A DNA stretch of 64,000 nt from Sphingomonas jinjuensis. Lineage in GTDB: Bacteria; Pseudomonadota; Alphaproteobacteria; Sphingomonadales; Sphingomonadaceae. Shown here piece after piece: positions 31,248-41,937 of this stretch (the stretch's first letter is position 1; each line of letters starts with the position of its first letter). The notes under the pieces are model-generated. The model saw nothing but the letters and a program-made list of their open reading frames with translations. It did no database searches and was not told where the DNA came from. Made by a program: the position numbers and the translations under genes. The stretch covers positions 248,001 to 312,000 of the forward strand of contig NZ_JACIEV010000002.1 in assembly GCF_014197105.1 (NCBI RefSeq). Reading direction: 5' to 3'.

Positions 31248-33296
31248 CTATCCCGAGCGGAGCAGCGCCACCCCCGAATCGCGATCGAACAGGTACAGCG
31301 CGATCCGCGCCGCCTGTCCCCGCGGTCCCTCCAGCCCGCCGTCGCGATCGATCAGCAGCCGGGCGTCGTCCTGCGCGCATTGCATCAGGTCGTGGATCAT
31401 CTCCGGCGTCGCCAGCCGGAACGCCGCCTCGCCCGACTGGCGCGTACCCAGCATATCGCCGGCCCCGCGCAGCCGCAGGTCCTCTTCGGCGATGCGGAAG
31501 CCGTCGTTGCTCTCGCGCATCAGCGCCAGGCGCGCGCGCGTCGTCTCGCTCATCGCATTGCCGCGGATCAGCAGGCACACCGACTTGCCACCACCCCGTC
31601 CCACCCGGCCACGTAGCTGGTGCAGCTGGGCAAGGCCGAAGCGGTCGGCATGCTCGATCACGATCAGCCGTGCGTTGGGCACGTCGACGCCGACCTCGAT
31701 CACCGTCGTCGCCACCAGCACCCCGAGCCGTCCGGCGGAAAACTCCGCCATCACCGCATCCTTCTCGATCGGTTTCATCCGGCCGTGGACCAAGCCGACG
31801 CGATCGCCAAACCGCTGCCGCAGCGCTTCCGCCCGCATCTCGGCGGCGGCAAGGTCGCTCTTCTCGCTCTCCTCGACCAGTGGGCAGACCCAATAGGCCT
31901 GGCCGCCATCGGCCAGATGCCGGCCGAGCGCATTGACGACCTCGTCGAGCCGGTCCTCGCTGATGACCCGCGTCTCGATCGGCTCGCGTCCCGGCGGCAT
32001 CTCGTCGAGCCGACTGACGTCCATCTCGCCATATTGCGCCAGCGTTAGCGTGCGCGGGATCGGTGTCGCCGTCATCGCCAGCAGGTGCGGGCTTCGCCCC
32101 TTTTCCTGAAGCAGCATGCGCTGCGCGACGCCGAACCGATGCTGCTCGTCGACCACCACCAGGCCCAGGTCGCGATAGCGCACCGCCTCCTGAAAGATCG
32201 CGTGCGTGCCTACCAGGATATCGATCGACCCGTCGGCCAACCCCATCAGCGTCGCCTCGCGCACGCGCCCCTTGTCGCGGCCCGTCAGCACCGCGACGTT
32301 GACCAGCAGCCCGGTGAGCGTCTTCCTCAGCGTCTCGTAATGCTGCCGCGCCAGGATCTCGGTCGGCGCCAGCATCGCCCCCTGCGCCCCCGCCTCGACC
32401 GCGATCAGCAGCGCCAGCGTCGCGACCAGCGTCTTGCCCGAGCCGACATCGCCCTGCAGCAACCGCAGCATCGGCGACGCCTGCGCCATGTCGCCCTCGA
32501 TCTCCGCCACCGTCCGCGCCTGTGCGCCGGTCAGGCTGTAGGGCAGCTTCAGCAGGTCGCGCAGCCGTCCGTCGCCGACCAGCGCCCGCCCCTTACGCCG
32601 GCGCGTGTCCTGCCGGACCAGCGCCATCGCCAGCTGGTTGGCGAACACCTCGTCATAGGCGAGCCGCTCGCGCGCCTTGGCGTCGGCGGGATCGGTATGG
32701 ACCCGAGCCAGCGCTTCGCGCCAGGCGGGCCACTCGCGCGTCGATTTCAACCCAGGCTCGATCCATTCGGGCAGCTCGGGCGCGCGCTCGACCGCCTGAG
32801 TGGCGAGCGCTCCGAGTCGCCGCGAGGTCAGCCCTTCGGACAGCGGATAGATCGCCTCGCGCTCGCGAAAGCTCTCGCCCGGTTCACCCAGATCGGGGTG
32901 AATGATCTGCAATTCCTGGCCATATTGTTCGAGCCTCCCCGAAACCAGCCGCGCCTCGCCGATCGGCAGCAGCTTCTTCACATAGCCCGAGCTGCCGCCG
33001 AAATAGACGAGGCTGACGTAATTGCCATGCGCGTCGGTCGCCTGCACCCGCGTCGGCCCGCGCCCGCGGCTGACGCGATGCTCGCGCGGGGTTAGGGGTA
33101 TCGCGATCGTGCGGCCGACGTCGGCCTGCATCAGCTCGTCGCGAACGAAGCGATCGATCCAGCCGGTGGGCAGGTGAAAGGCGACGTCGACGACGCGCGC
33201 GATCTTCAGCCGCTCGAGCGGCTTGGCGAGTGCCGGCCCGACGCCCTTGAGCGCGGTGACTTCGGCGAACAGCGGATTGAGGATGTCGGGGCGCAT
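31248..33296 (-). CDS. recG: ATP-dependent DNA helicase RecG
   Basis: 682-residue helicase that reverses stalled replication forks and migrates Holliday junctions. The N-terminal wedge domain (OB fold, about residues 60-160) is followed by two RecA-like domains. Walker A is LLQGDVGSGKTLVATLAL, the DEAD-type box is VVDEQHRFGVAQR, and [15 protein letters not shown] plus [16 protein letters not shown] are motifs III and VI. Divergent from sdhE across 71 bp, a common arrangement in alphaproteobacteria. Confidence 0.97.
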   Translation of the reverse strand: MRPDILNPLFAEVTALKGVGPALAKPLERLKIARVVDVAFHLPTGWIDRFVRDELMQADVGRTIAIPLTPREHRVSRGRGPTRVQATDAHGNYVSLVYFGGSSGYVKKLLPIGEARLVSGRLEQYGQELQIIHPDLGEPGESFREREAIYPLSEGLTSRRLGALATQAVERAPELPEWIEPGLKSTREWPAWREALARVHTDPADAKARERLAYDEVFANQLAMALVRQDTRRRKGRALVGDGRLRDLLKLPYSLTGAQARTVAEIEGDMAQASPMLRLLQGDVGSGKTLVATLALLIAVEAGAQGAMLAPTEILARQHYETLRKTLTGLLVNVAVLTGRDKGRVREATLMGLADGSIDILVGTHAIFQEAVRYRDLGLVVVDEQHRFGVAQRMLLQEKGRSPHLLAMTATPIPRTLTLAQYGEMDVSRLDEMPPGREPIETRVISEDRLDEVVNALGRHLADGGQAYWVCPLVEESEKSDLAAAEMRAEALRQRFGDRVGLVHGRMKPIEKDAVMAEFSAGRLGVLVATTVIEVGVDVPNARLIVIEHADRFGLAQLHQLRGRVGRGGGKSVCLLIRGNAMSETTRARLALMRESNDGFRIAEEDLRLRGAGDMLGTRQSGEAAFRLATPEMIHDLMQCAQDDARLLIDRDGGLEGPRGQAARIALYLFDRDSGVALLRSG

Positions 33297-33367
33297 GACT
33301 ACATGACCGCTATAGCCCCGCCGACGAGCGCTTCCAGCACTCGCCGGCTTATCGCCGTTGGGAATTC

Positions 33368-33634
33368 ATGGAACGCGACATCCGCCTTAAACGCCTGAAG
33401 TTCCGCGCGTGGCATCGCGGTACCAAGGAAGCCGACCTTATGATCGGCGGCTTTTTCGACGCCCATGGCGCCGGCTGGACCGATGACGAGCTCGACTGGT
33501 TCGAGGCGCTGCTCGAGGAGCAGGACGTCGACATCATGGCCTGGGCGATCGGTTCGATGCCCTGCCCGCGCGAATGGGACGGCCCGATGATGCAGGCGAT
33601 GCGCTCGCTGAGCTACGTGCCGCTGCCACGATAG
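33368..33634 (+). CDS. sdhE: Succinate dehydrogenase assembly factor 2 (SdhE)
   Basis: 88-residue small acidic helical protein that helps attach FAD covalently to SdhA. The RGxxE signature appears as WHRGTKEADLMIGGFF, and the DDELDWFEALLEEQDVDIMAWA helix is typical of the family. It sits between recG (divergent) and mfd (co-directional), with a palindromic element in the gap before mfd. Confidence 0.93.
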   Translation: MERDIRLKRLKFRAWHRGTKEADLMIGGFFDAHGAGWTDDELDWFEALLEEQDVDIMAWAIGSMPCPREWDGPMMQAMRSLSYVPLPR

Positions 33635-33638
33635 TCTT

Positions 33639-33770
33639 CACCCCTCCCTGCAAGGGAGGGGTCCGGGGGTGGGTAGCGAGCATCGCGAGCGCCCGCGCTT
33701 CCCCCAAGGCCCGAATGCGGTGCTGGCGCACCGCCACCCACCCCCAGCCCCTCCCTTGCAGGGAGGGGAG
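33639..33770. repeat. Paired palindromic element, 'CCCCTCCCTGCAAGGGAGGG' family
   Basis: Arms 33639-33675 and 33734-33770 are inverted copies of CCCCTCCCTGCAAGGGAGGG followed by a GGGGGTGGGT tail. Fills the sdhE-mfd gap and is the closest match to the element at 9442-9543. Confidence 0.9.
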
Positions 33771-33784
33771 AGCTCAAGGCCCCG

Positions 33785-36700
33785 ATGCCCGACCTCAAAT
33801 CCATCCTCACCGCGACGAAGCCGCTGACCCTATCGGGCGTCCCCGCCGGCTTCCTCCCCGTGCTGCTCGCCGACCTCGCCCGCGCCACATCGGGCCGCGC
33901 CGTCTTCATCGCGCCCGACGATTCGGCGATGCGCGCCATCGCCTCGACCGCGCCCTTCTTCGCGCCCGACCTCGAGGTGATCCAGTTCCCCGCCTGGGAC
34001 TGCCTGCCCTACGACCGCGCCTCGCCGACGCTGCGGATTATGGCTGAGCGCATTTCGGCGCTGCATCGCCTGCAGCAGAAGGCGAAAGGGCCGCAGCTGA
34101 TCCTGACGACCGTCAACGCCGCCACCCAGCGCGTGCTGACGCCGTTCCGTATCCGCCAGCTCGTCGCCAGCCTAAAGCCCGGCGAGCGGATCGATCGGGA
34201 CCGCCTCGCCGGCCTGCTCCAGGCGAACGGCTATGTCCGTACCGACACCGTCCACGACCAGGGCGAATACGCCGTGCGCGGCGGCATCGTCGACCTGTTT
34301 CCCAGCGGCGAGGAACAGGCGCTTCGCCTCGACTTTTTCGGCGACGAGATCGAGACCGTCCGCACCTTCTCCCCCGACGACCAACGCACCACCGGCCGGG
34401 TCGACAGCTTCACGCTGCTCCCCGCATCCGAAGCCTTGCTCGACGAGGAATCGATCAAGCGCTTCCGCAGCCGCTATCGCGAAAAGTTTGGCGCCACCGC
34501 GACCGGCGACCCGCTCTACCAGGCGATCAGCGAAGGCCGCCGTCTCGCCGGCATGGAGCATTGGCTGCCGCTGTTCGAGGAGAAGCTGGCGACCTTCTTC
34601 GATCATCTCGCCGACGACGACGTCGTCGTGCGCGACTTCGGCACCCCCGCCGCGGTTGAGAGCCGGCTCGAATCGATCGCCGACTATTACGAGAATCGTC
34701 AGCGTGCCGAAGGCGCACAGCCCGGCAGCTATCGCCCGCTCGCCACCGGCTCGCTGTATCTTGGCGACGACGAGTGGACGAAGGCGCTCGACCATGCCGT
34801 CGCGCATCTGACGACGCCGTTCCACGAGCCCGAGTCGAAGACCGTCCTCGATTTCAACGTCGATGGTCCCCGCGATTTCGGCCCCGAGCGGGCGGCGGGC
34901 ACCAACGTCTACGAGGCGGTGGCCCAGCACCTCGAGAAGCTGCGCAAGGACGGCAGGAAGCCGATCCTCGCCAGCTATTCGATCGGCGCGCGCGAGCGGC
35001 TCGGCAACCTGCTGAAGGATCACGGGCTCAAGGGCGGCAAGATCGCCGACAGCTGGCAGGAAGCGCTCGGCGTCGCCGACACGTCGAAGAGCTTCGGCGT
35101 CGCGCTCGTCGTGCTGCCGCTCGATCATGGCTTCACCGCGCCCGGCGTCGCCGTCCTGACCGAGCAGGACATGCTCGGCGACCGGCTGATCCGCCGCACC
35201 AAGCGCAAGAAGTCCGCCGACGCCTTCCTCGCCGAGATCGCCTCGCTGACGCCGGGGGACCTCGTCGTCCACGTCGACCACGGCATCGGCAAATATCTTG
35301 GCCTCACCTCGATCCCCGTCGGCAAGAGCCCGCACGATTGCGTCGCGGTGGAATATGCCGGCGGCGACAAGCTGTTCGTGCCGGTCGAGAATCTCGAAGT
35401 GCTGTCGCGCTACGGCAGTAGCGAGGAGGGCGCGAGTCTCGATCGCCTGGGTGGCGAGGCGTGGCAGCGGCGCAAGTCGAAGATGAAGGAGCGCATCCGC
35501 GAGATCGCGGGCGAGCTCATCAAGACCGCCGCCGAACGCGCGCTTCGCCCCGGCGAAATCGCCGAGCCCGACGAGGCCGGCTATCCCAGCTTCGTCGACC
35601 GCTTCCCCTATGAGGAAACCGACGACCAGGATCGCGCGATCGACGATGTCTTGGGCGATCTGGGCGCCGGCAAGCCGATGGACCGGCTGATCGTCGGCGA
35701 CGTCGGCTTCGGCAAGACCGAAGTCGCGCTGCGTGCCGCGTTCGTCGCGGCGATGGCGGGGATGCAGGTCGCGGTGGTCTGCCCGACGACACTGCTCGCG
35801 CGCCAGCATTACAACAATTTCTCGGCGCGGTTCGACGGCTTCCCGATCGAGATCGGCCGCCTGTCGCGCCTTGTCCCCGCCGCGGAGGCGAAGCGGGTCA
35901 AGGACGGCCTGACCGACGGCAGCATCGACATCGTCATCGGCACTCATGCGCTGCTCGCTAAGACGATCGACTTCAAGCGCCTGGGCCTCGTCATCGTCGA
36001 CGAGGAGCAACGCTTCGGCGTCACCCACAAGGAGCGGCTCAAGGCGCTGCGCGCCGACGTCCACATGCTGACGCTGACCGCAACGCCGATTCCGCGCACG
36101 CTGCAGATGGCAATGAGCGGGCTGCGCGAGCTGTCGGTGATCCAGACCCCGCCGGTCGATCGCCTGGCGGTGCGCACCTACGTCATGCCGTGGGACCCCG
36201 TCGTCCTGCGCGAAGCGCTGCTGCGCGAGCATTATCGCGGCGGGCAGAGCTTCATCGTCACCCCGCGCGTTGCCGACCTGCCCGACATCGAGGACTATCT
36301 GCGCGAGCAGGTGCCCGAGGTGCGCTACGTCGTCGCCCATGGCCAGATGAGCGCGACCGAGGTCGAGGAGCGGATGAGCGCCTTCTACGACAAGAAGTTC
36401 GAGGTGCTGATTTCGACCACGATCATCGAAAGCGGCATCGACATCGCGTCGGCCAACACTATGATCGTCAACCGCGCAGACCGCTTCGGTCTGGCCCAGC
36501 TCTATCAGCTGCGCGGGCGAGTCGGCCGGTCGAAGACGCGCGCCTACGCCTATCTCGTCACCCCGCCCGAGCGGCAGATGACCGACACGGCCGAGAAGCG
36601 GCTGAAGGTCCTGTCCGACCTCGACTCATTGGGGGCGGGCTTCCAGCTGGCGAGCCACGATCTCGACATCCGCGGCGCCGGCAACCTGCTTGGCGACGAA

Positions 36701-37252
36701 CAATCGGGGCATATCAAGGAGGTCGGCTACGAACTCTACCAGTCGATGCTGGAAGAGGCGATCATGGACGCCAAGGCCGGCGGCCTCGCCCAGCGACCGC
36801 GCGATTTCAGCCCCCAGATCACCGTCGACGCGCCGATCCTGATCCCCGACGATTACGTCCCCGACCTCGACCTGCGCATGGGCCTGTACCGTCGCCTAAA
36901 CGAGCTGGAGCAGGGTCAGGAGATCGAGGCCTTCGCCGCCGAGATGATCGACCGCTTCGGCCCGCTGCCGCCCGAGACGGAAAACCTGATCCGCGTCATC
37001 GAGATCAAGAACAACGCCAAGAAGGCCTGCATCGCCAAGATGGACGTCGGTGTGAAGGGTGTGCTGGTGTCCTTCCACGACGACAAGCCGCCCAACGTCG
37101 CGGGCCTGCTGGCCTATGTCGACCGCCTCAACGGCGTGGCGAAGCTGCGCCCGGATTCGAAGCTGGTGCTCCAGCGCGCTTGGCCCGACGCGAAATCACG
37201 CCTGCACGGCGCGCTGCAATTGTCGAAGGGGTTGGCCAAGGCGGCGGGGTAA
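33785..37252 (+). CDS. mfd: Transcription-repair coupling factor Mfd
   Basis: 1155-residue DNA translocase that removes stalled RNA polymerase and recruits UvrA. The N-terminal UvrB-homology part (about 1-350) is followed by the RNA-polymerase interaction domain ([16 protein letters not shown], about 495-515), the RecG-like translocase (Walker [54 protein letters not shown]) and the TRCF C-terminal domain (about 1010-1115). Length is normal for the family. Confidence 0.98.
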   Translation: MPDLKSILTATKPLTLSGVPAGFLPVLLADLARATSGRAVFIAPDDSAMRAIASTAPFFAPDLEVIQFPAWDCLPYDRASPTLRIMAERISALHRLQQKAKGPQLILTTVNAATQRVLTPFRIRQLVASLKPGERIDRDRLAGLLQANGYVRTDTVHDQGEYAVRGGIVDLFPSGEEQALRLDFFGDEIETVRTFSPDDQRTTGRVDSFTLLPASEALLDEESIKRFRSRYREKFGATATGDPLYQAISEGRRLAGMEHWLPLFEEKLATFFDHLADDDVVVRDFGTPAAVESRLESIADYYENRQRAEGAQPGSYRPLATGSLYLGDDEWTKALDHAVAHLTTPFHEPESKTVLDFNVDGPRDFGPERAAGTNVYEAVAQHLEKLRKDGRKPILASYSIGARERLGNLLKDHGLKGGKIADSWQEALGVADTSKSFGVALVVLPLDHGFTAPGVAVLTEQDMLGDRLIRRTKRKKSADAFLAEIASLTPGDLVVHVDHGIGKYLGLTSIPVGKSPHDCVAVEYAGGDKLFVPVENLEVLSRYGSSEEGASLDRLGGEAWQRRKSKMKERIREIAGELIKTAAERALRPGEIAEPDEAGYPSFVDRFPYEETDDQDRAIDDVLGDLGAGKPMDRLIVGDVGFGKTEVALRAAFVAAMAGMQVAVVCPTTLLARQHYNNFSARFDGFPIEIGRLSRLVPAAEAKRVKDGLTDGSIDIVIGTHALLAKTIDFKRLGLVIVDEEQRFGVTHKERLKALRADVHMLTLTATPIPRTLQMAMSGLRELSVIQTPPVDRLAVRTYVMPWDPVVLREALLREHYRGGQSFIVTPRVADLPDIEDYLREQVPEVRYVVAHGQMSATEVEERMSAFYDKKFEVLISTTIIESGIDIASANTMIVNRADRFGLAQLYQLRGRVGRSKTRAYAYLVTPPERQMTDTAEKRLKVLSDLDSLGAGFQLASHDLDIRGAGNLLGDEQSGHIKEVGYELYQSMLEEAIMDAKAGGLAQRPRDFSPQITVDAPILIPDDYVPDLDLRMGLYRRLNELEQGQEIEAFAAEMIDRFGPLPPETENLIRVIEIKNNAKKACIAKMDVGVKGVLVSFHDDKPPNVAGLLAYVDRLNGVAKLRPDSKLVLQRAWPDAKSRLHGALQLSKGLAKAAG

Positions 37253-37264
37253 GCCCCCCCATCC

Positions 37265-37291
37265 GTCATGCTGAACTCGTTTCAGCATCTC
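37265..37291. repeat. Single palindrome, 'GTCATGCTGAACTCGTTTCA' family
   Basis: Near-identical to the palindrome at the tyrS start (29516-29542), here in the mfd downstream gap, where it codes for nothing. This shows that the sequence at tyrS is a repeat and not tyrS coding sequence by descent. Confidence 0.8.
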
Positions 37292-37317
37292 TTGAAGCAG
37301 GCCTACCCCCAACCCCC

Positions 37318-37395
37318 GTCATTGCGAGCGCCAACGAAGCAACCCAGCGACGGATCGGGACATCCTGGATTGCATCGCTGACGCTCGCAATGACG
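37318..37395. repeat. Paired palindromic element, 'CGTCATTGCGAGCG' family
   Basis: Inverted arms at 37318-37349 (CGTCATTGCGAGCGCCAACG) and 37365-37395 (CGCTGACGCTCGCAATGACG). Lies between the convergent mfd and NTF2-like genes and may end transcription. A sequence family distinct from the others in the window. Confidence 0.85.
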
Positions 37396-37409
37396 CTAGG
37401 CGAGCCGCC

Positions 37410-37835
37410 TCAGCTGCTGTGGTCCGAAATGATCCGCCACCCCTCGCTCCGCCGCTCGAACAGCAGCGTCGTCATCCCCGTTTCCGGCGCCTTCCCACCG
37501 CCCGGCGTCAGCGTCCAGCGCGCGACCAGCAGTTGGTGGACGTTGCTGATCGTCCGCCACGCTTGGAGCTGAAAACTCAGCTTCCCGCGCGCGTTGCCGC
37601 CGCTCGCGAAGCTGGGCCGGTAACGCTCTGCGATCGCGGCCTTCGTCTTGAGCAGCCCCTTGCTCGTCACGTACATCGCGTCGGTCGCGTAGACGCTCAT
37701 GAAGCGGTCGAGGTCGCCCGCATTCCAGCCCGATGCGCTGGCGTCCATCGCCGCCATGATCGCCGCATGCGGATCCTCCTGCGCCGCAGCCGGAGCCGCC
37801 GCGACCAACGCGACCGCCGCCATCATCATCCGCAT
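37410..37835 (-). CDS. Secreted NTF2-like (SnoaL/DUF4440-type) protein
   Basis: 141-residue protein with signal peptide 1-19 (ending PAAAQ) and an NTF2-like fold: AIMAAMDASASGWNAGDLDRFMSVY, then VTSKGLLKTKAAIAERY and a C-terminal WRIISDHSS. Such proteins often carry a small-molecule pocket but no function can be assigned. GGAGG lies seven bases before ATG 37835. The start overlaps the end of the EAL gene by 10 bases, so both are probably one transcript. Confidence 0.85.
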   Translation of the reverse strand: MRMMMAAVALVAAAPAAAQEDPHAAIMAAMDASASGWNAGDLDRFMSVYATDAMYVTSKGLLKTKAAIAERYRPSFASGGNARGKLSFQLQAWRTISNVHQLLVARWTLTPGGGKAPETGMTTLLFERRSEGWRIISDHSS

Positions 37836-39454
37836 CGTCGTCCCTCCATCAGCCCTACCAGCCCCGCTTCGTCGACCGGCGGCGCCATCAGGAAACCCTG
37901 GTAGTAATCGCACCCGTCCTCGGCGAGCAGCGCGCGCTGCGCCTCGGTCTCGACGCCTTCCGCGATCGTCGCGATGCCCAGCGCTCGCGCCATGCCGATC
38001 ACCCCGCGCACGATCACCCGATCGCGCGCGCTGCCGTCGATATCGCCGGTCAGCGCGCGGTCGATCTTCAGATAGTCGAGCGGCAGCGATTTCAGATAGG
38101 CGAGGCTGGAATAGCCCGTGCCGAAGTCGTCGATTGCAACCCGGCATCCGCCCGCGCGCAGTCGCTCGATCAGCGCCGCGGCCCGATCGAGGTCGCGCAT
38201 CAGCCCGGTCTCGGTGATCTCGACCGTCAGCCGCTCGCGCGGCCAGCCGCTCGCGTCGATGCGCGCCAGCAGCAGTCCGGCGAAGCCTGGCCGGGCCACG
38301 TCGACTGCGGTGACGTTGATCGACAGGCGCAAGTCCCGCAGCACAACCGGCCAGGCCGCCGCCCGCGCCAGCGCCAGTTCCTGAATGTGATCGGACAGCG
38401 CCACGCCCAAGTCCGCGCGATCCGCCGCCGCGAACAGCGCATCGGCACCGAGCGGCCCCAGCGTCGAATGCTCCCACCGGGCCAGCGCCTCGGCGCCGGT
38501 CACCCGGCCGGTCGCGATCTCGACCTGCGGCTGGAACAGCACGTCGATCTCGCCGCGGTCGATCGCATGATGCAGGTCGATCGCCAGCGTCGTCGCCGAC
38601 AGCACCGGTTCGGCGGCGGCGATCTGGATGGTCGAGGCCTGGCTGGTCTTGGCGAGCGTCAGGGCGTCGGCCGCGCGGCGCAGGAGTGCCGTGGCCGCCT
38701 CTTCCGCCTCGCGCCGGGCGACGCCCAGCCGGCTGCCCAGCACCGCGGTCGTGCCGTCGATCACGATCGGCCGCGCCAGCGCCTCGCCGAGCTGGCCGAT
38801 CGCCGCGGCGGCGGGGGCCTCGCCGGTCGCCATCGCCATGACGAACTCCGCGCCGCCGACCCGCGCGACCGACGCGTCTGCGCCGAACAGCCGCTCGGCG
38901 ATACCGGCGATCTCGGCGGCGATCGCGGCGATCAGCACGTCGCCGCCGGGGCGTCCGTGTGCGGCATTGACGATATCGAGCCGCGACAGCGCGACCAGCG
39001 CCACGGTCACGTCCCCGTCTCGCCCGTCGATCCAATCCGCCAGCGCCTCCGCTGGTCGGTCGCCCATCCAGGCCGGCGGCAGCACGCGTCGCTCGCCCCT
39101 GATCCGGCGCACATGGCGCGCGGCGTAGCGAAGTGCGGTGGCCATCGCCACGGCATCGGCGGGCGTCGACAGATAATGGGATGCGCCCGCGTCATAGCAG
39201 CTCGCGGCGGCATCGGGCGCGCCGATCGCCAGCAGCGCAGCCGATGCGGCATGGACGGCATCACCGAGCGGGGCGATGTCGGCAGCCTCGCCCCCCTCGA
39301 CCACTACGATCGACGCGCCGCTCGCCAGGAACCGGGCAACGACGTCCGCGCCACCCGGATCGGCGACGACACGCCATCCATCGTTACGCGCCGCCGTCAC
39401 CAGAGTTGGCCCGGCGGGGATCGCGAACAAGGTCTCGTTGGTTCTGCAATCCAT
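37826..39454 (-). CDS. Receiver-like/degenerate GGDEF/EAL c-di-GMP phosphodiesterase
   Basis: 542-residue cytoplasmic signalling protein. Residues about 1-120 look like a degenerate receiver domain without a clear phospho-acceptor Asp. The middle is a GGDEF-like domain with the active site changed to VGGAEF, so not an active cyclase. The C-terminal EAL domain is intact: EALARWEH, EITETGL, AIDDFGTGYSSLAYL, LKIDRALTGDI and IAEGVETEAQ, with QGFLMAPPV. It should hydrolyse c-di-GMP, perhaps with GTP sensed by the GGDEF-like part. ATG 39454 is chosen over a TTG at 39499. Confidence 0.87.
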   Translation of the reverse strand: MDCRTNETLFAIPAGPTLVTAARNDGWRVVADPGGADVVARFLASGASIVVVEGGEAADIAPLGDAVHAASAALLAIGAPDAAASCYDAGASHYLSTPADAVAMATALRYAARHVRRIRGERRVLPPAWMGDRPAEALADWIDGRDGDVTVALVALSRLDIVNAAHGRPGGDVLIAAIAAEIAGIAERLFGADASVARVGGAEFVMAMATGEAPAAAAIGQLGEALARPIVIDGTTAVLGSRLGVARREAEEAATALLRRAADALTLAKTSQASTIQIAAAEPVLSATTLAIDLHHAIDRGEIDVLFQPQVEIATGRVTGAEALARWEHSTLGPLGADALFAAADRADLGVALSDHIQELALARAAAWPVVLRDLRLSINVTAVDVARPGFAGLLLARIDASGWPRERLTVEITETGLMRDLDRAAALIERLRAGGCRVAIDDFGTGYSSLAYLKSLPLDYLKIDRALTGDIDGSARDRVIVRGVIGMARALGIATIAEGVETEAQRALLAEDGCDYYQGFLMAPPVDEAGLVGLMEGRRCG

Positions 39455-39559
39455 GCACCCATGCTTTAGCCCCCGCCCCTCCCTCCGCCAATCGTCCAAT
39501 ATGTCCCGCGCCGGGGCCCACGGCCTTGCCCGCCGGCTCGCAAGCGCTTAGCTCGTTCC

Positions 39560-40573
39560 ATGGCCAGCGTCCTTCCGCCACCGACACGCGCGCTGGTCGA
39601 CGCGCATGGTCGTTCGATCCGCTATCTGCGCATCTCCGTGACCGACCGCTGCGATCTGCGCTGTCGCTATTGCATGGCGGAGCAGATGACCTTCCTCCCC
39701 CGCGCCGCCGTGCTGGCGCTCGAGGAGATCGCGACGATCGCGGAGCGCTTCATCGCACGCGGCGTTACCAAGATCCGCCTGTCGGGCGGTGAGCCGCTGG
39801 TCCGGCGCGACGTCGGCGATCTGGTCCGCCGGCTCGGCCGCCACGTCGGCGCCGGGCTCGACGAACTGACGATGACGACCAACGGCACCCGGCTGCGCCA
39901 GCATGCCGATACCCTCTACGACGCGGGCATCCGCCGCCTGAACGTCAGCTTTGACAGCCGCGACCCCGATCGGTTCCGCTTCATCACCCGCCACGGCGAC
40001 GTCGCGCAGGTGCTCGACGGTATCACCGCCGCCCAAGAGGCTGGGCTTCGCGTCAAGATCAACATGGTCGCGCTGAAGGGCCTCAACGAGGACGAGATTC
40101 CCTCGATGCTGCAATGGTGCGTCGACGAGGGGCTCGACCTCTCGCTGATCGAGACGATGCCCTTGGGCGCGATCGACGAGGATCGCATCGACCGCTTCGT
40201 GCCGCTGACCCGCGTGTTCGACGATCTGTCGACTCGCTTCGCCCTGAACCGCGACGATCATCGCAGCGGCGGCCCGGCGCGCTACTGGCGCGTCGGCGAC
40301 AGCGACACCCGGCTCGGCCTGATCTCGCCGCTGACCGCCAATTTCTGCGACGGCTGCAACCGGGTGCGCCTGACGACCGAGGGCAAGCTCTACGCCTGCC
40401 TAGGCCATGACGATCAGGTCGACCTGAAGGCAGCGCTGCGCACCGGCGGCGTGCCCGCGCTCGACGCCGCGATCGACGAGGGCTTGAGGATCAAGCCCGC
40501 GCGCCATGACTTCCGCATCGAGGCCGGCGCTGCCCCCGCGGTCGCCCGTCACATGAGCGTCACCGGCGGATGA
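39560..40573 (+). CDS. moaA: GTP 3',8-cyclase MoaA
   Basis: 337-residue radical SAM enzyme for the first step of molybdenum cofactor synthesis. The SAM cluster motif is C31xxxC35xxC38 ([12 protein letters not shown]), the second cluster ligands are C263, C266 and C280 ([19 protein letters not shown]), and the protein ends in the catalytic GG tail (MSVTGG). Stop overlaps the nadK start as ATGA. Other moa genes are not in the window. Confidence 0.97.
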   Translation: MASVLPPPTRALVDAHGRSIRYLRISVTDRCDLRCRYCMAEQMTFLPRAAVLALEEIATIAERFIARGVTKIRLSGGEPLVRRDVGDLVRRLGRHVGAGLDELTMTTNGTRLRQHADTLYDAGIRRLNVSFDSRDPDRFRFITRHGDVAQVLDGITAAQEAGLRVKINMVALKGLNEDEIPSMLQWCVDEGLDLSLIETMPLGAIDEDRIDRFVPLTRVFDDLSTRFALNRDDHRSGGPARYWRVGDSDTRLGLISPLTANFCDGCNRVRLTTEGKLYACLGHDDQVDLKAALRTGGVPALDAAIDEGLRIKPARHDFRIEAGAAPAVARHMSVTGG

Positions 40574-41349
40574 GCCGTTACGAGCGGCGGGCGCTGGTCG
40601 CCTCGCCCACCCCTCCGGCGCAGGCGGCGGCGGCCGAATTGGCCGATGCCGCGGATTGGGTCGATCCGGCGGAGGCCGACGTCATCATCGCGCTCGGCGG
40701 TGACGGCTTCATGCTCCAGACGCTGCACGCGATGCTTGACCGGCGAACCCCGCCGGTGCCGGTGTTCGGCATGAACCTCGGCACCGTCGGCTTCCTGATG
40801 AACGAGTGGCGCCGCCACGGGCTCGACGAGCGGCTGGCCAACGTCAAGCCGTTCAAGGTGACGCCGCTCGCCGTCACCATCACCGCGACCGATGGCCGCC
40901 ATCACCACCTGCCCGCGATCAACGAGGTGTCGCTTCTGCGCGAGACCCGCCAAACCGCGAAGCTCGAGATCACGGTCAACGATCGCGTCGTCATGCCCGA
41001 ACTCGCCTGCGACGGCGTGCTGGTGGCGACGCCGGCGGGCTCGACTGCCTATAATCTGTCCGCCAACGGCCCGATCCTGCCGCTCGGCTCCAACCTGCTC
41101 GCGCTGACCCCGATCAGCCCGTTCCGCCCGCGGCGCTGGCGTGGCGCGATCCTGCCCGACAAGGCGCGCATCACCATCCGCGCGCGCGACGCCGGCAAGC
41201 GCCCCGTCTCCGCCGTCGCCGACCAGCACGAGATCCGCGACGTCGCCTGCGTCGAAGTGGCGATGGACCGCGCCCGCGAGCTGACACTGCTGTTCGACCC
41301 GGAGCACGCGCTCGACGATCGGATCACGATGGAGCAGTTCATCGCGTGA
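40570..41349 (+). CDS. nadK: NAD kinase
   Basis: 259-residue kinase that phosphorylates NAD to NADP. The GGDG motif is at residues 43-46 ([15 protein letters not shown]), the NE/D motif appears as [13 protein letters not shown], and [22 protein letters not shown] is the conserved glycine-rich loop. The start overlaps the moaA stop, so the pair is cotranscribed, although the functions are unrelated. Confidence 0.96.
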   Translation: MSRYERRALVASPTPPAQAAAAELADAADWVDPAEADVIIALGGDGFMLQTLHAMLDRRTPPVPVFGMNLGTVGFLMNEWRRHGLDERLANVKPFKVTPLAVTITATDGRHHHLPAINEVSLLRETRQTAKLEITVNDRVVMPELACDGVLVATPAGSTAYNLSANGPILPLGSNLLALTPISPFRPRRWRGAILPDKARITIRARDAGKRPVSAVADQHEIRDVACVEVAMDRARELTLLFDPEHALDDRITMEQFIA

Positions 41350-41403
41350 TTTCGGGGTTGCGCTCCCAAAACGCGTCTTTATAGAGCCCCCCCACGGCGC
41401 TGT

Positions 41404-41478
41404 TCCCTGATAGCTCAGCGGTAGAGCTCTCGACTGTTAATCGAGCGGCCGTAGGTTCGAATCCTACTCAGGGAGCCA
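41404..41478 (+). tRNA. tRNA-Asn (GTT)
   Basis: 75-nt cloverleaf: acceptor TCCCTGA/TCAGGGA, D-stem GCTC/GAGC, anticodon stem CTCGA/TCGAG with loop CTGTTAA (anticodon GTT), T-loop TTCGAAT, discriminator G and encoded CCA (41476-41478). It lies between nadK and yjbQ. Confidence 0.96.
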
Positions 41479-41520
41479 CCGTCCCCGACGACGCGTTGAA
41501 CGCATCGTACGGGAGGCGGA

Positions 41521-41937
41521 ATGAAACAGGCCAGTGACAGCATCATCATCGACACCCGCGGCATCGGCCTGGTTGAGGTCACGCGTCCGATCGTCGACTG
41601 GCTTGCCGCTCAGCAAATCACCCAGGGGCTGCTGACGATCTTCTGCCGCCACACCTCCGCTTCGCTGCTGATCCAGGAAAATGCTGCGCCCGCGGTGAAG
41701 CGCGATCTCGCGCGGTTCTTCGCCGAGTTGGTTCGCGAGGATGCGGGCTACGAGCATGACGACGAGGGGCTCGACGACATGCCGGCACACATCCGCAGCG
41801 CGCTGACGAACGTAAGCCTTTCGATTCCGGTCGTCAGCGGCGCAGCGGTGCTGGGGACGTGGCAGGGCATCTATCTGTTCGAGCATCGCCGCGCGCCCCA
41901 CCGCCGAACCTTGGCCCTGCACGTCGTCGGCGAATGA
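41521..41937 (+). CDS. yjbQ: YjbQ/UPF0047 family protein
   Basis: 138-residue protein of the YjbQ family, reported to have weak thiamine phosphate synthase activity. Marks are FCRHTSASLLIQENA, with the conserved His and the HTSA signature, the LIxENA strand, YEHDDEGLDDMPAHI and the C-terminal GTWQGIYLFEHR. GGGAGG lies before the ATG. It stands alone after tRNA-Asn. Confidence 0.92.
   Translation: MKQASDSIIIDTRGIGLVEVTRPIVDWLAAQQITQGLLTIFCRHTSASLLIQENAAPAVKRDLARFFAELVREDAGYEHDDEGLDDMPAHIRSALTNVSLSIPVVSGAAVLGTWQGIYLFEHRRAPHRRTLALHVVGE

Noticed and set aside
34172..36340. 722-codon open frame antisense to mfd
   Set aside because: The product is a His/Arg/Asp/Leu-rich shadow with no domain, and lies wholly opposite the clearly real mfd gene. 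Such frames are common in high-GC DNA.
39455..39559. Molybdenum-cofactor riboswitch upstream of moaA
   Set aside because: The gap to the divergent EAL gene is only about 105 bp and shows no extended paired structure of that class.
41479..41520. Integration site (att) at the tRNA-Asn 3' end
   Set aside because: No integrase gene and no second copy of the tRNA end are visible; the neighbouring genes are ordinary chromosomal ones.
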